Shown here: one piece after another, positions 33,290-42,424 of the stretch
Layout of the letters: every line of letters starts with the position of its first letter
How positions within the stretch are numbered: position 1 is the first letter of the stretch
Assembly (NCBI GenBank): GCA_050789255.1
Contig: JBOZRQ010000060.1
Span: forward strand, 1-64,000
From: JBOZRQ01 sp050789255
Lineage (GTDB): Bacteria > Bacillota > Sulfobacillia > Symbiobacteriales > Symbiobacteriaceae
Reading direction: 5' to 3'
Length of the DNA: 64,000 nucleotides
Made by a program: the position numbers and the translations under genes
The notes under the pieces: generated by a model
Told to the model about the DNA's origin: nothing
Seen by the model: the letters and a program-made list of their open reading frames with translations, nothing else
The model's database searches: none

Positions 33290-34066
33290 GTGAACTCTTT
33301 TCAGGTGATTCACCCGTCGGTACAAATTAGCTCCTCGTGCACGATCGGACAGTTTGTGGTGATCGAAGAAGGCGCGGAACTCGGCGACGGCGTTGTCGTC
33401 GGCAACCACGTGACCATCGGCCGCGGAACCAAGATTGGCTCGGGGTGCAGGATCGGGGATAACGCGGTGGTCGGGAAGTTCCCGAGTGTGGCGAAAACCA
33501 GCACCTTAAGGGCAACGGTATTGGCGCCTCTTGAGATGGGCGACGGATGCACCATCGGTACCGGAGCCATTATTTATGCTGGTACCGTTCTCGGACAAGA
33601 CTGCTTTATTGCCGATTCGGCCCAGGTCCGCGAGCGTTGCGTGCTGGGGCGCCGTGTGATCATCGGCAGGGGTGCCACAGTTGAAAACGACTCGTCTTTA
33701 GGGGATTTCACAAAGCTTCAGACCGGGGCCTACATTACAGCCAAATCATTACTCGAGGAGAACGTCTTCATCGCACCCGGCGTCACGACCACCAACGATA
33801 ACTACATTGGTCGGACAGAGGAGCGGCACTCGCGCATTGGCGGACCGGTCATACGCAAGGGCGCACGGGTCGGCGGTGGAGCGGTTCTGCTTCCGGGAAT
33901 TGAGATCGGTCAGGAGGCCGTAGTGGCCGCCGGCGCCGTCGTCACCCGCAACGTTCCAGCATACAAGGTCGTTATGGGGTGCCCTGCACGGGTTGTGAGG
34001 GACACGCCGGCGGAGCAACTCCTATACTTCCGGGAGGAGACTAACGATGCAGATTCCCGCCTTTGA
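33290..34066 (+). CDS. Left-handed beta-helix N-acyltransferase (WbpD-like)
   Basis: This 258-residue protein is built from hexapeptide repeats (e.g. IGQFVVIEEGAELGDGVVVG, IGRGTKIGSGCRIGDNAVVG) ending with AYKVVMGCPARVV, the usual acyltransferase tail. The last half matches the WbpD/WlbB group that N-acetylates the 3-amino group of UDP-GlcNAc(3N)A. The protein is longer than the ~190-residue family norm because of an extra N-terminal helix of repeats. GTG start, two bases after the preceding stop; its end overlaps the aminotransferase by 20 bases. Confidence 0.88.
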   Translation: MNSFQVIHPSVQISSSCTIGQFVVIEEGAELGDGVVVGNHVTIGRGTKIGSGCRIGDNAVVGKFPSVAKTSTLRATVLAPLEMGDGCTIGTGAIIYAGTVLGQDCFIADSAQVRERCVLGRRVIIGRGATVENDSSLGDFTKLQTGAYITAKSLLEENVFIAPGVTTTNDNYIGRTEERHSRIGGPVIRKGARVGGGAVLLPGIEIGQEAVVAAGAVVTRNVPAYKVVMGCPARVVRDTPAEQLLYFREETNDADSRL

Positions 34067-35153
34067 TTTGACCAGGCAATATTCTCGCATTGGTTCTGAG
34101 GTCGAGGCGGCGATGTCCAAAGTCGTGGCCGGAGGTCACTTCATCCTAGGAGAAAACGTGTCGGCCTTGGAGGAAGAGATCGCCAGGTTTTGTTGTGTCA
34201 GTCACGCCATTGGTGTGGCCAACGGCAGCGATGCGCTTCACCTGGCGCTTCTTGCACTCGGCGTAGGGCCAGGGGATGAGGTTGTGGTTCCGACGTTTAC
34301 CTTCTTCGCAACGGGCGGAGCGGTGTCAAGAGTTGGGGCCACCCCGGTGTTTGCCGATGTTGACCCGGTAACCATGAATTTGGATCCTAGTTCGTTTTCA
34401 GAGGCTATCACCGAGCGCACAAAGGCCGTCATTCCTGTTCATCTTTATGGAAATCCGGCCGACATGGATGCGATTATGGAAATTGCAAAGCGACACGGCG
34501 TTCGGGTCATTGAGGATTGCGCCCAGGCCATTGGGGCGGATTACAAGGGCCGTATGGTCGGATCGATTGGTGACATCGCCACCTTCAGCTTCTTCCCCAC
34601 CAAGAACCTCGGTGCATTTGGCGACGGTGGTATGGTCACTACGAATAGGGCTGACCTGGCGGAGCGGGTTCGGATCCTGCGAGTTCATGGGGCTCGGAAG
34701 AAGTACCACCACACCGAACTAGGATACAATAGCCGGCTAGATGAACTTCAGGCAGCGGTCCTCAGGGTGAAGTTGCGGTATCTCACAGAATGGACAACCC
34801 GCCGCCAGGCGCTAGCAGCTGAATACGGGCGTCTCCTTGGTCACTCCGGAGTGAGCCTGCCGGCATCCACAACGGGAGCGACCCATGTGTACCATCAGTA
34901 CACCATCAGGACCGCCGACCGAGGTGCCCTGATGAGTGGACTACTGGAGGCCGGAATCGGGTGCACGGTGTACTATCCAGTTCCGCTTCATCATCAACCA
35001 GTCTTTGTAGACATGGGACTCCGAGCCCGAACGCTGCCCAACGCGGAGGCTGCATCGGCTGAGGCTCTTAGCCTGCCGATGTTCCCGGAACTTGAGCTCT
35101 CCGAGGTCCACCGAGTGGCGGAGGTTGTCCGGAAGGTTTGCCCTCGCGGTTGA
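34047..35153 (+). CDS. DegT/DnrJ/EryC1/StrS aminotransferase, WbpE/WlbC type
   Basis: This 368-residue PLP-dependent sugar aminotransferase has IGVANGSDALHLALLALGVG (cofactor-phosphate region), VIEDCAQAIGADYKG and the Schiff-base Lys in FFPTKNLGAFGDGG. The C-terminal VYHQYTIR and YYPVPLHHQPVF are typical. It is predicted to add the 3-amino group to the 3-keto sugar made by the WbpB-type enzyme. GGGAGGAG precedes ATG 34047. Confidence 0.92.
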   Translation: MQIPAFDLTRQYSRIGSEVEAAMSKVVAGGHFILGENVSALEEEIARFCCVSHAIGVANGSDALHLALLALGVGPGDEVVVPTFTFFATGGAVSRVGATPVFADVDPVTMNLDPSSFSEAITERTKAVIPVHLYGNPADMDAIMEIAKRHGVRVIEDCAQAIGADYKGRMVGSIGDIATFSFFPTKNLGAFGDGGMVTTNRADLAERVRILRVHGARKKYHHTELGYNSRLDELQAAVLRVKLRYLTEWTTRRQALAAEYGRLLGHSGVSLPASTTGATHVYHQYTIRTADRGALMSGLLEAGIGCTVYYPVPLHHQPVFVDMGLRARTLPNAEAASAEALSLPMFPELELSEVHRVAEVVRKVCPRG

Positions 35154-35193
35154 GCGTAGGCCAGCAGAGAGTTTAGTCCCGGAGGAGAAGCTT

Positions 35194-36183
35194 ATGCACC
35201 GTCGCCAAGTCTCGCTCGCACCCTTGGATCAAGAGGGCTGGAGGACTGCCCTTGAGCGGTCTCATGACGTCCCCTTCTTTTCATCGCCTGAGTGGGCCTC
35301 TGTAGCCGCTGGGTATTTGGGGGGAGAGGGGCGGGCATGGTTGTTCCGCCATGGGATGGACGAATACCTGCTTCCGGCTGTGGTGCAGTCGGGACGGTTG
35401 GGCTTTGTACACATTAATTCCATGCCATTTGGTACGTATCCAGGTCTAGTTCCGCTCGAAGGCGCCCCGCCACCGGACGAACTGGTGTTGGGTCGCCTCT
35501 ACGCGGTTATCCGGTCCGAAGTTCGGCTTGGCGGTCTCACAGTGAACCTCGGAATGGTCGATACCATGCTGCCGCAAGCACACACCTTCACCACGCATTG
35601 TGTGGACCTCCAGCAAGGCGAGGACGCAGTCTGGGCTAGGATGGAAGACGCTACCCGGAACCAAGTGCGGCAGGCCGTTCGGCACGGGGTTCAGATCAGG
35701 AGAAACAATGAGAGATCATCTTTTGAAAAACTGTACGAGTTTACCCTGGCTTCTCTGCCGGTGTGGGGCCGCGGTGCGCCTCCATATAGCTGGGATATGT
35801 TCGAGAGAATCTGGCGGGTAGCATCCGGCGCTTTGGGGTCACATGTGAGCTTATGGGAGGCGACTCACGATGGCATCCCTCTGGCGTATGCGCTCGTATT
35901 CTATGGGCGACGCGAAGCGTTCTACTGGGCTGGCGCGATGGACCGAGGCTTGTCTAGGTTTCGCGGGAGTTCGCTCCTACAATGGACGATCATTCGGGAC
36001 GCTTGTAGCCGTGGCGTCTCCCTGTATAACATGGGTGCAAGCGGGTCGTTGGAAGGTGTCGCGAGATTCAAAGTCGGATTCGGAGCTGAAGAACGGTCAT
36101 GCAGTTCTTTATGCCTCCGGTCACGCCTGTTAACTCTATTGGAGAATCTGAGAAAGGCCGTCCAAATGGTCAATATGCCATAG
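35194..36183 (+). CDS. FemAB-like acyltransferase of polysaccharide locus
   Basis: This 329-residue protein has the double-GNAT FemA/BioF2-like fold. Marks are FFSSPEWASVAAGYLGG near the start, MEDATRNQVRQAVRHGVQIR in the middle and DACSRGVSLYNMGASGSLEGVARFKVGFGAE near the end. Relatives transfer amino acids from aminoacyl-tRNA or acyl groups to cell-surface glycans or lipids. In this setting it may decorate an amino sugar. GGAGGAG lies six bases before ATG 35194. Confidence 0.82.
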   Translation: MHRRQVSLAPLDQEGWRTALERSHDVPFFSSPEWASVAAGYLGGEGRAWLFRHGMDEYLLPAVVQSGRLGFVHINSMPFGTYPGLVPLEGAPPPDELVLGRLYAVIRSEVRLGGLTVNLGMVDTMLPQAHTFTTHCVDLQQGEDAVWARMEDATRNQVRQAVRHGVQIRRNNERSSFEKLYEFTLASLPVWGRGAPPYSWDMFERIWRVASGALGSHVSLWEATHDGIPLAYALVFYGRREAFYWAGAMDRGLSRFRGSSLLQWTIIRDACSRGVSLYNMGASGSLEGVARFKVGFGAEERSCSSLCLRSRLLTLLENLRKAVQMVNMP

Positions 36184-36229
36184 ATGAACTATCCCTGGGA
36201 GATAGAGCAAATAGCTAGGAGACACGAAC

Positions 36230-37534
36230 GTGGAAATCGTGCTGCGAACCGTAGGAACCCTTTTCTTCCGTGGGGCAGGTCTCGTCCTTGGGATGCTCAC
36301 CGGCGTACTCAGCGCTCGGATGCTCGGACCGGAGGGGCGCGGCATTTACTCATTCGCTACGCTGATCGCCTCTCTGTACCTAACGTTCTTTGGTGGGCTC
36401 TCGGCAGCAATTGCCCGCGAGATTTCTAACTTGAAGCGTGACCAAACGGTTGTTTTGGCTAATGGTTTTGTGCTTTCTGTCGCAAGCGGTCTCGTCGTCT
36501 TATTATTGGGGCTTGGCTGGAGGGCGACTCCGTGGGCCGTTGGGCAGAACTCGACGGCGGTGCTACTAGTAGTTCTGATCGCTCCTCTGGCTCTCAGTCA
36601 AATAGTCATGCAGGGGACGTTTCTTGGAACTGGGCTGATTTATGATCTCAACTACGCGGCCCTCTTCAGTCAGGGCTCGCTGTTGGTCTTTCTTGGTGCG
36701 CTACGTCTTGCCGGAGCCGTGACCCCGGAGTTGGTCGTTTCTTGCTGGTGCGCCGCACAGGTAATCACGATGGGTTGGACTTGGTGGCGAGTCGGGAAGC
36801 GATGGCGCCCTGACCTGAGGACGGTCGACATCCAAACGTTGAAACGGTTAGGGTGGTTCGCGGCCCAGATCGGGTTTGTAAATGCGATCAGCTTCCTCAA
36901 CTACCGTGTTGACGCGTTCCTGGTTAAGGGGTACCTCGGCTCCGCACAACTTGGAATTTACTCGGTGGCGCTTTCTCTTTCTGAAATGGTTTGGCAGGTC
37001 TCTTCATCCTTGAGCCTGGTCATTTATGCTCGGGTCGGCAGTAGTTCAGAGGGCGACGCGGCCAAGTTGATCGCGCGGACCATGCGACACCTGTTCGTGG
37101 TAGTCCTTGGATGTGCCGGATTTCTTGCGCTGTTCGGCGGGTGGGCCTTACGAATCTTATATGGCCAGGCTTATGCACCCGCGCTACCCGTAATTCGTTT
37201 ATTGCTTCCTGGAGTGACCCTCTACAGTTTGACAAGCATGATAGCGGTCTATTTTACAAATCAAATTGGAAGGCCTGCATTGACATTATCCATGGCTGGG
37301 CTTTCCATGGCGATTTGTCTCTTCGGAAGTGTAGTCTTGATTCCGAAATTCGGGCTGGTCGGTGCAGCGCTAGCCACTAGCGGCTCCTATGGGATAGTTG
37401 CAGTCGCTTCATTTGTCATATTCGGCCGTCTTACTGGCCTACGGGTTTCGGAGATGTTGTTCCTCAATCGTTCAGATATCCATGGGCTACTTAATCCCCT
37501 CGGACGGTGGGGCCGACAGGCAAAGTCGTCATAG
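36230..37534 (+). CDS. Wzx-type oligosaccharide flippase (MOP superfamily)
   Basis: This 434-residue protein has 12 or more helices. The N-terminal RTVGTLFFRGAGLVLGMLTG and MLGPEGRGIYSFATLI are typical of polysaccharide flippases. It moves undecaprenyl-linked repeat units to the outer face. AGGAG lies seven bases before GTG 36230. It is the only clear flippase in the window, although there are three polymerase-like proteins. Confidence 0.9.
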   Translation: MEIVLRTVGTLFFRGAGLVLGMLTGVLSARMLGPEGRGIYSFATLIASLYLTFFGGLSAAIAREISNLKRDQTVVLANGFVLSVASGLVVLLLGLGWRATPWAVGQNSTAVLLVVLIAPLALSQIVMQGTFLGTGLIYDLNYAALFSQGSLLVFLGALRLAGAVTPELVVSCWCAAQVITMGWTWWRVGKRWRPDLRTVDIQTLKRLGWFAAQIGFVNAISFLNYRVDAFLVKGYLGSAQLGIYSVALSLSEMVWQVSSSLSLVIYARVGSSSEGDAAKLIARTMRHLFVVVLGCAGFLALFGGWALRILYGQAYAPALPVIRLLLPGVTLYSLTSMIAVYFTNQIGRPALTLSMAGLSMAICLFGSVVLIPKFGLVGAALATSGSYGIVAVASFVIFGRLTGLRVSEMLFLNRSDIHGLLNPLGRWGRQAKSS

Positions 37535-37566
37535 CGCATGACTATACGGAAGGAAAGCCACTAGTC

Positions 37567-38481
37567 ATGAAACAGCGCACAGTCATGATCATAGGCATCA
37601 AGAAGTTCGTCCCTATGGTGGCGAAAATCGCGGAGGCCGGGGGCTGGACAGCACTTACTGCCGGAGAGCAGTCCGGGCTTTCCGGCAAGCTAAAGACGTT
37701 AACTGCTCTAATTCGGTCCGATGCAGTATACATGATCGGCGGAACACTACGTATGAACCGTTTCCTACGCTCGGTTCGACTACTCCGACGACCATTAGTC
37801 ATTCACTGGGTTGGGTCTGACCTTTTGTATGCACGGCAAAGTCTTGCACGGGGCGAGGCGAGTCCATGGCTGATGACCGAGCCAACTCACCTAGCGGAGG
37901 TTTCCTGGTCGAGTCGCGAATTAAGTGAACTTGGCCTAAACAACAAAGTGGTCCCGCTCACCTCTGCTCAGTTGCCCCCTCAGATTGCGCCGTTACCTGA
38001 GCGCCTATCGGTTGTCACGTATCTCCCCAAGGAACGTCCCGAGTTCTATGGTGAGAGTTTGGTAGTCCGGGCCGCCAAGGAGTTTCCGGAGATTATGTTT
38101 CTGGTCGTGGCCCGTGACCAGATTGAAGGAGTCGCTGTACCACCCAATATACAGTGTATCGGATATGTCAGTGACATGCAGCGTGTTTACGAGCAGGTAT
38201 CGGCGTTGGTGCGGCTGACGGAACACGATGGCCTGTCATTCATGGTGCTTGAGGCGCTGGCGGCCGGGCGACATGTACTGTGGACCCAACAGTTTGACTC
38301 GGTCCGGTACACTATGGATTATGACGGGTTGCGTCGGCATCTGGCGGAACTGCGAGATCTGCACTTTGCCGGACAACTAGGTCCCAACTTTGCAGGGGCA
38401 GACTTGGTTCAACGGTCATACTCGGTGTCCGTGGTCGGGAGGGCACTTGGCATAGCTTTGGACGGTGCAGTCAAGAGGTAG
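37567..38481 (+). CDS. GT-B glycosyltransferase, divergent
   Basis: This protein of about 304 residues has a glycosyltransferase-4-like C-terminal half (VSALVRLTEHDGLSFMVLEALAAG, replacing the usual E-x7-E loop) and a short N-terminal half (VIHWVGSDLLY). It is shorter than typical GT4 enzymes. ATG 37567 is preferred (AAGGAAAG nine bases upstream). The acceptor and donor are unknown. Confidence 0.75.
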   Translation: MKQRTVMIIGIKKFVPMVAKIAEAGGWTALTAGEQSGLSGKLKTLTALIRSDAVYMIGGTLRMNRFLRSVRLLRRPLVIHWVGSDLLYARQSLARGEASPWLMTEPTHLAEVSWSSRELSELGLNNKVVPLTSAQLPPQIAPLPERLSVVTYLPKERPEFYGESLVVRAAKEFPEIMFLVVARDQIEGVAVPPNIQCIGYVSDMQRVYEQVSALVRLTEHDGLSFMVLEALAAGRHVLWTQQFDSVRYTMDYDGLRRHLAELRDLHFAGQLGPNFAGADLVQRSYSVSVVGRALGIALDGAVKR

Positions 38482-38523
38482 GCTTTCCTGAAATGTGGAT
38501 ATTGGCAAGGTCGGTGAGTCATT

Positions 38524-39837
38524 CTGACACAACGTGTCCTCGTAATCACTTATTATTTCCCGCCACACGAGGCGATCGGCGCGGTTCGCCCTGCCGGGCT
38601 GGTCAAGTACCTGCCCCAGTGGGGCTGGGAAGCTACGGCCCTGACCGCTGCCTTGCCTGACGGTGCGCGGACTGCCGGTCGTGTGTTCGAGGCACCCTTT
38701 GTCGATCGGGTGGCTCGGGCCAAACGTTGGCTCGGGCTTGATTCCACAACGGGTGCTGGAGAACAGTTGGCGGTCGGGCCAGCAGAGAAACGGTCCGCGA
38801 AGGGTAGCTTCCTCTCAGCGGCAGCGGGGGTTGCGCGAGCAGTTCTCACATTCCCGGACCCACATATCGGCTGGTATCGGCCTGCCCTTGACGCAGGTCG
38901 TGTACTTCTTAAAGATCAGCAGTTTGATGCAATTGTGAGCACGGCGTGGCCCGTAACGGCCCACCTTGTCGCCGCCCGGCTAAAGCGCGAATTTGGTATA
39001 CCTTGGGTGGCGGATCTGCGGGATCTGTGGTCGCAGAATCATTACCTGACCAACCCACAGGTTAGGCGTCTGCACCGAGCACTCGAACGCCGAGTACTCA
39101 GTACCGCAGATGCCTTGACCACCGTCTCGGAACCGCTGGCGGAGCAGCTTCGCTGTCTTCACCGCAAAGTTCACGTGCACACCGTGCTTAACGGTTATGA
39201 CCCGGATGAGTTCTTATTGCACCGCTCGGATCCGCCGATCAATTCCAGATTTACCGTCGCCTACATGGGATCGCTTTATCAAGGAAAACGGGACCCGTCC
39301 CTGTTGTTTCGGGCGATTCAGGAGCTTATTGCAGAAGGGACCCTGACTCCTGAGGATATTTCAGTCGACTTTTATGGAGACTCGGAGCAGGCGTGGTTGA
39401 ATGACCGTATTAGAAGGTACGAACTACAGGAAGTTGTACATGTAAGGGGCCGGGTGTCTCGGTCAGATTCGCTTGCCCTCCAACGCTCAGCGGATCTGTT
39501 GCTGCTGCTGCTGTGGGACAACCCGCAGGAACGTGGCACCGTCCCCGGCAAGCTGTTCGAGTATCTGGCCAGTTGCCGCCCAATTCTGGCGTGCGGCGGG
39601 CCGACCGGGGTGGTCGCTGACTTGTTGAGCACAACCCACGCCGGCCGGTTTGCAGCCACGCTGTCCGAACTTAAGGAGTACTTGACCCAGTCAGTTACCC
39701 GGTGGCGTAGCCATGGGGCCCTGCCCTCTGCTACTAATCTTGGGCAGCTTTCGCGGTACTCCCATCGAGAAATGGCGAGGTCGTTCGCTCAGGTTCTGTC
39801 AGGGGTGGCATTATTGAAAGGAAGTAATGGTAGGTGA
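38524..39837 (+). CDS. Family 4 glycosyltransferase with apparent CTG start
   Basis: This protein of about 437 residues starts with the family N-terminus QRVLVITYYFPPHEAIGAVR. GT4 marks are FGIPWVADLRDLWSQNHYL, VAYMGSLYQGKRDPSLLF and the donor-binding GTVPGKLFEYLASCRPILAC. In this frame an in-frame TGA lies at 38515. The only candidates before the conserved N-terminus are CTG 38524 and ATT 38521; GGTGAG sits five bases before the CTG. TTG 38653 would delete the essential first strand. The stop overlaps the polymerase as GTGA. Confidence 0.8.
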   Translation: MTQRVLVITYYFPPHEAIGAVRPAGLVKYLPQWGWEATALTAALPDGARTAGRVFEAPFVDRVARAKRWLGLDSTTGAGEQLAVGPAEKRSAKGSFLSAAAGVARAVLTFPDPHIGWYRPALDAGRVLLKDQQFDAIVSTAWPVTAHLVAARLKREFGIPWVADLRDLWSQNHYLTNPQVRRLHRALERRVLSTADALTTVSEPLAEQLRCLHRKVHVHTVLNGYDPDEFLLHRSDPPINSRFTVAYMGSLYQGKRDPSLLFRAIQELIAEGTLTPEDISVDFYGDSEQAWLNDRIRRYELQEVVHVRGRVSRSDSLALQRSADLLLLLLWDNPQERGTVPGKLFEYLASCRPILACGGPTGVVADLLSTTHAGRFAATLSELKEYLTQSVTRWRSHGALPSATNLGQLSRYSHREMARSFAQVLSGVALLKGSNGR

Positions 39838-41219
39838 TTGGCCTTCAAGGGTCAGGGAACCGGGCGGCCTTGTACCGTTTCGTGGTATGGATCGTAGTGG
39901 TCTGCGCAGGGGTTCTGATCGGTGTGGGCGTGACCCGCTACCCGCAGTATCTGGCACTACTTCTCATTGGAGTGGCAGCGCTACCCGTGATAGCTTCACC
40001 GGTCCTGCTCGTGGGGGCGTTTGCTGCGTTCGTCCCTTGGAATGAATTCTCTTCCATACCAGGCGTAGGAACGGCATCGAAATTGGTGGGACTGACCCTG
40101 GCTGCCGGCTGGGTTTTCTACAGGCTTCGTACAAGGCAGTGGACTGTCCTCAATAATCGCTACCTACTACCTCTATCTTTGGCCATCCTTTGGTCGATAG
40201 CCAGTGTGTTGTGGTCGGTAGACCCAACCGCGGCTTTGGACAAGATCCTTTCCTTGGTACAGTTAGGCTTTCTCTACCTAATCATAGTGGACCTGGTGCA
40301 AACCAGCCCTCGCCTCCACCGCATCATCCGGTCAACGTTCCTGTTGTCAGCAGGAGTGTTGGCGGCCTACGGAGCCTCCATGATCTCAGCCAATGAATCA
40401 GGTGTTTCTCGGTTAATCGTCTTGGACACGCAAGGGCCGGCCCATCTGGCGGCAACCTTGCTGCCAGCGGCGACCATTCTGTTTGGCTTTACGATGACTG
40501 GATACAAACGGTGGGTGACCGTCGGGGCCGGCGCGGCAACTGTTTTCTTACTACTCATCATTTTCTCGACCGGGACCCTGAGCGCACTTGTGGGCTTCGG
40601 AGTGGCTCTGCTTGGCGCAGTCTTTGTGACCAAACGTTTCCGAATGGTGACACTGATCGCGGCAGTGCTAGTTTCGGTCGCAGTTCTTGCCATATCGCAG
40701 AGTACAACGTCATTTGTTCTTGATCGTGTAGAGTTAGCGGGGGAGACTGGCGGTCAAGGGCGGCTAAATATTTGGGCCGTTGGGGTTACCATTTTGCAAG
40801 ACAACCCCGTTGTGGGTGTAGGGCTGGGAAACTTTCCGGTCGCGTTTGATGCAGAAGCCATTATGAAAACAACCCATGTCCGAGATAACCGAGGGCTGTA
40901 CCCAGGTCGGGCACCTCACAATCTGGCGCTGCAATTATCGGTAGAGCTGGGAGTGGTCGGCTTGTTATTGTGGCTGTCATTTCTCCTGCGACTGCTATGG
41001 GACGGCTGGATTGCTGTTCGCCAGCGTGGAGAGGACCCGATTCTTCTCGGTCTCGTGCTTGCCTACAGCGCGCTTCTTACTCAGTCCTTTTTCCTTGACC
41101 TTTTCTACCGGAAGTACCTCTGGCTGACCGTAGCCCTCTTGGGCGGATATTTGGGGTCTCTAAAACTAGGCGCCGTCGGAACGGATGTCGAGCATGCGGG
41201 TACTACACGTTACAGATAA
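39834..41219 (+). CDS. Wzy/O-antigen ligase family polymerase
   Basis: This 461-residue membrane protein has about 12 helices. The large outer loop carries the Wzy_C pattern (RLNIWAVGVTILQDNPVVGV, GLGNFPVAFD, then APHNLALQLSVELGVVGLLL). It polymerises or ligates glycan repeat units outside the membrane. GTG 39834 overlaps the preceding stop; its own end overlaps the next glycosyltransferase by 35 bases. Confidence 0.88.
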   Translation: MIGLQGSGNRAALYRFVVWIVVVCAGVLIGVGVTRYPQYLALLLIGVAALPVIASPVLLVGAFAAFVPWNEFSSIPGVGTASKLVGLTLAAGWVFYRLRTRQWTVLNNRYLLPLSLAILWSIASVLWSVDPTAALDKILSLVQLGFLYLIIVDLVQTSPRLHRIIRSTFLLSAGVLAAYGASMISANESGVSRLIVLDTQGPAHLAATLLPAATILFGFTMTGYKRWVTVGAGAATVFLLLIIFSTGTLSALVGFGVALLGAVFVTKRFRMVTLIAAVLVSVAVLAISQSTTSFVLDRVELAGETGGQGRLNIWAVGVTILQDNPVVGVGLGNFPVAFDAEAIMKTTHVRDNRGLYPGRAPHNLALQLSVELGVVGLLLWLSFLLRLLWDGWIAVRQRGEDPILLGLVLAYSALLTQSFFLDLFYRKYLWLTVALLGGYLGSLKLGAVGTDVEHAGTTRYR

Positions 41220-42405
41220 TTATCCGAGCAAAGCGCGTCCCATCTCTGGCACGTTTGTTCGAGCGCAGGTCCAGGCGTTAGCCGGAGTAGGAGCCGAGGT
41301 CACCGTTGCCCACTTGACGCCGCTGGTTCCCCCTGGCCTGGGAGCGTTAACTTCCAAGTGGCGTCAGTATCAAGCTATCACCCCGGGATCATACCAGGAT
41401 GGTCCGGTTCGGGTGGTGGTGATCCCGTACTTGGCCTACCCCCGTTCGCTGTATTGGGGGTACCCGGATAGACTAATGGCGTGGGCACTGCGTCGTTATG
41501 GTTGGCAGTCATGGAAACCTGATATTGTCCACGGTCACTTCATATTCCCGGCCGGGTCTGCCACTCGCATGATCGGCAAGACGTGGGACATTCCTTGTGT
41601 GCTGACGGCTCACGGCAGTGATGTAAACTATTATCCGCACTTCAATTCAGGAGCGCTTCGGCGGTTCACTCACACCGTGGCCGGCGCTGACCAGGTCATT
41701 GCCGTCAGTCAGGCTCTGGCCAGTCGCATTCGGCAGCTGGCTCCTTGCCAGCCACTGACGATGCCGATTGGGGTGAATGTAAGGCGCTTTCGTCGGACAC
41801 CGCCGAACGACGCGAAGCGGAGGCTCGGACTCAGACCGGACCGCTCATACCTAATTTATGCGGGCGGCTTATTAATTGGAAAAGGGTTGCGCGAACTGAT
41901 GGCCGCCTTTGGCAGTATTGCGCCCCGATTCCCCCACGTGGACCTGCTGGTGGTCGGAGATGGGAAACACAGGGCCGAAGTTGTTGCAGCGGCTCAATCA
42001 TTCGCCCATCGGGTTCAGTTTGTCGGCGCAGTTCCTCATGACGACATCGCAACCTGGATGAGTGCTTGTGAACTATTGGTTCTGCCGTCTTACTCTGAGG
42101 GATTACCAACCGTGATTGTAGAAGCGGGCGCACTGGGGATCCCAGTAGTGGCGACTGACGTAGGCGGCATCCCCGAACTGATCGTACCAGGGGAAACTGG
42201 GTGGCTGGTTCCCCCTCGGGACGTAGGCACCCTCACGGAAGCGCTGTGCGAGGCATTGTGTGACCCAGGCCGATCTGAGCGAATCGGGAAGAATCTTTGC
42301 ATCGCTGTACACCGGAACTATGACGTGGAACAAAACGGCCGCGCACTCTACTCCCTGTATTCGGACCTGATAAATCGCACAGGTCGGAGCGGGTTTAGAA
42401 GATGA
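41185..42405 (+). CDS. Family 4 glycosyltransferase
   Basis: This 406-residue GT-B enzyme starts SMRVLHVTDNYPS and has GTFVRAQVQALAGVG, HGSDVN, VIAVSQALASRIR and YAGGLLIGKGLREL. The E-x7-E donor loop reads SEGLPTVIVEAGALGIPVVA and is followed by DVGGIPELI. It builds the repeat unit on the inner membrane face. Overlap with the polymerase gene shows operon coupling. Confidence 0.92.
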   Translation: MSSMRVLHVTDNYPSKARPISGTFVRAQVQALAGVGAEVTVAHLTPLVPPGLGALTSKWRQYQAITPGSYQDGPVRVVVIPYLAYPRSLYWGYPDRLMAWALRRYGWQSWKPDIVHGHFIFPAGSATRMIGKTWDIPCVLTAHGSDVNYYPHFNSGALRRFTHTVAGADQVIAVSQALASRIRQLAPCQPLTMPIGVNVRRFRRTPPNDAKRRLGLRPDRSYLIYAGGLLIGKGLRELMAAFGSIAPRFPHVDLLVVGDGKHRAEVVAAAQSFAHRVQFVGAVPHDDIATWMSACELLVLPSYSEGLPTVIVEAGALGIPVVATDVGGIPELIVPGETGWLVPPRDVGTLTEALCEALCDPGRSERIGKNLCIAVHRNYDVEQNGRALYSLYSDLINRTGRSGFRR

Positions 42406-42424
42406 CATATCTGGGGTCGATTGC

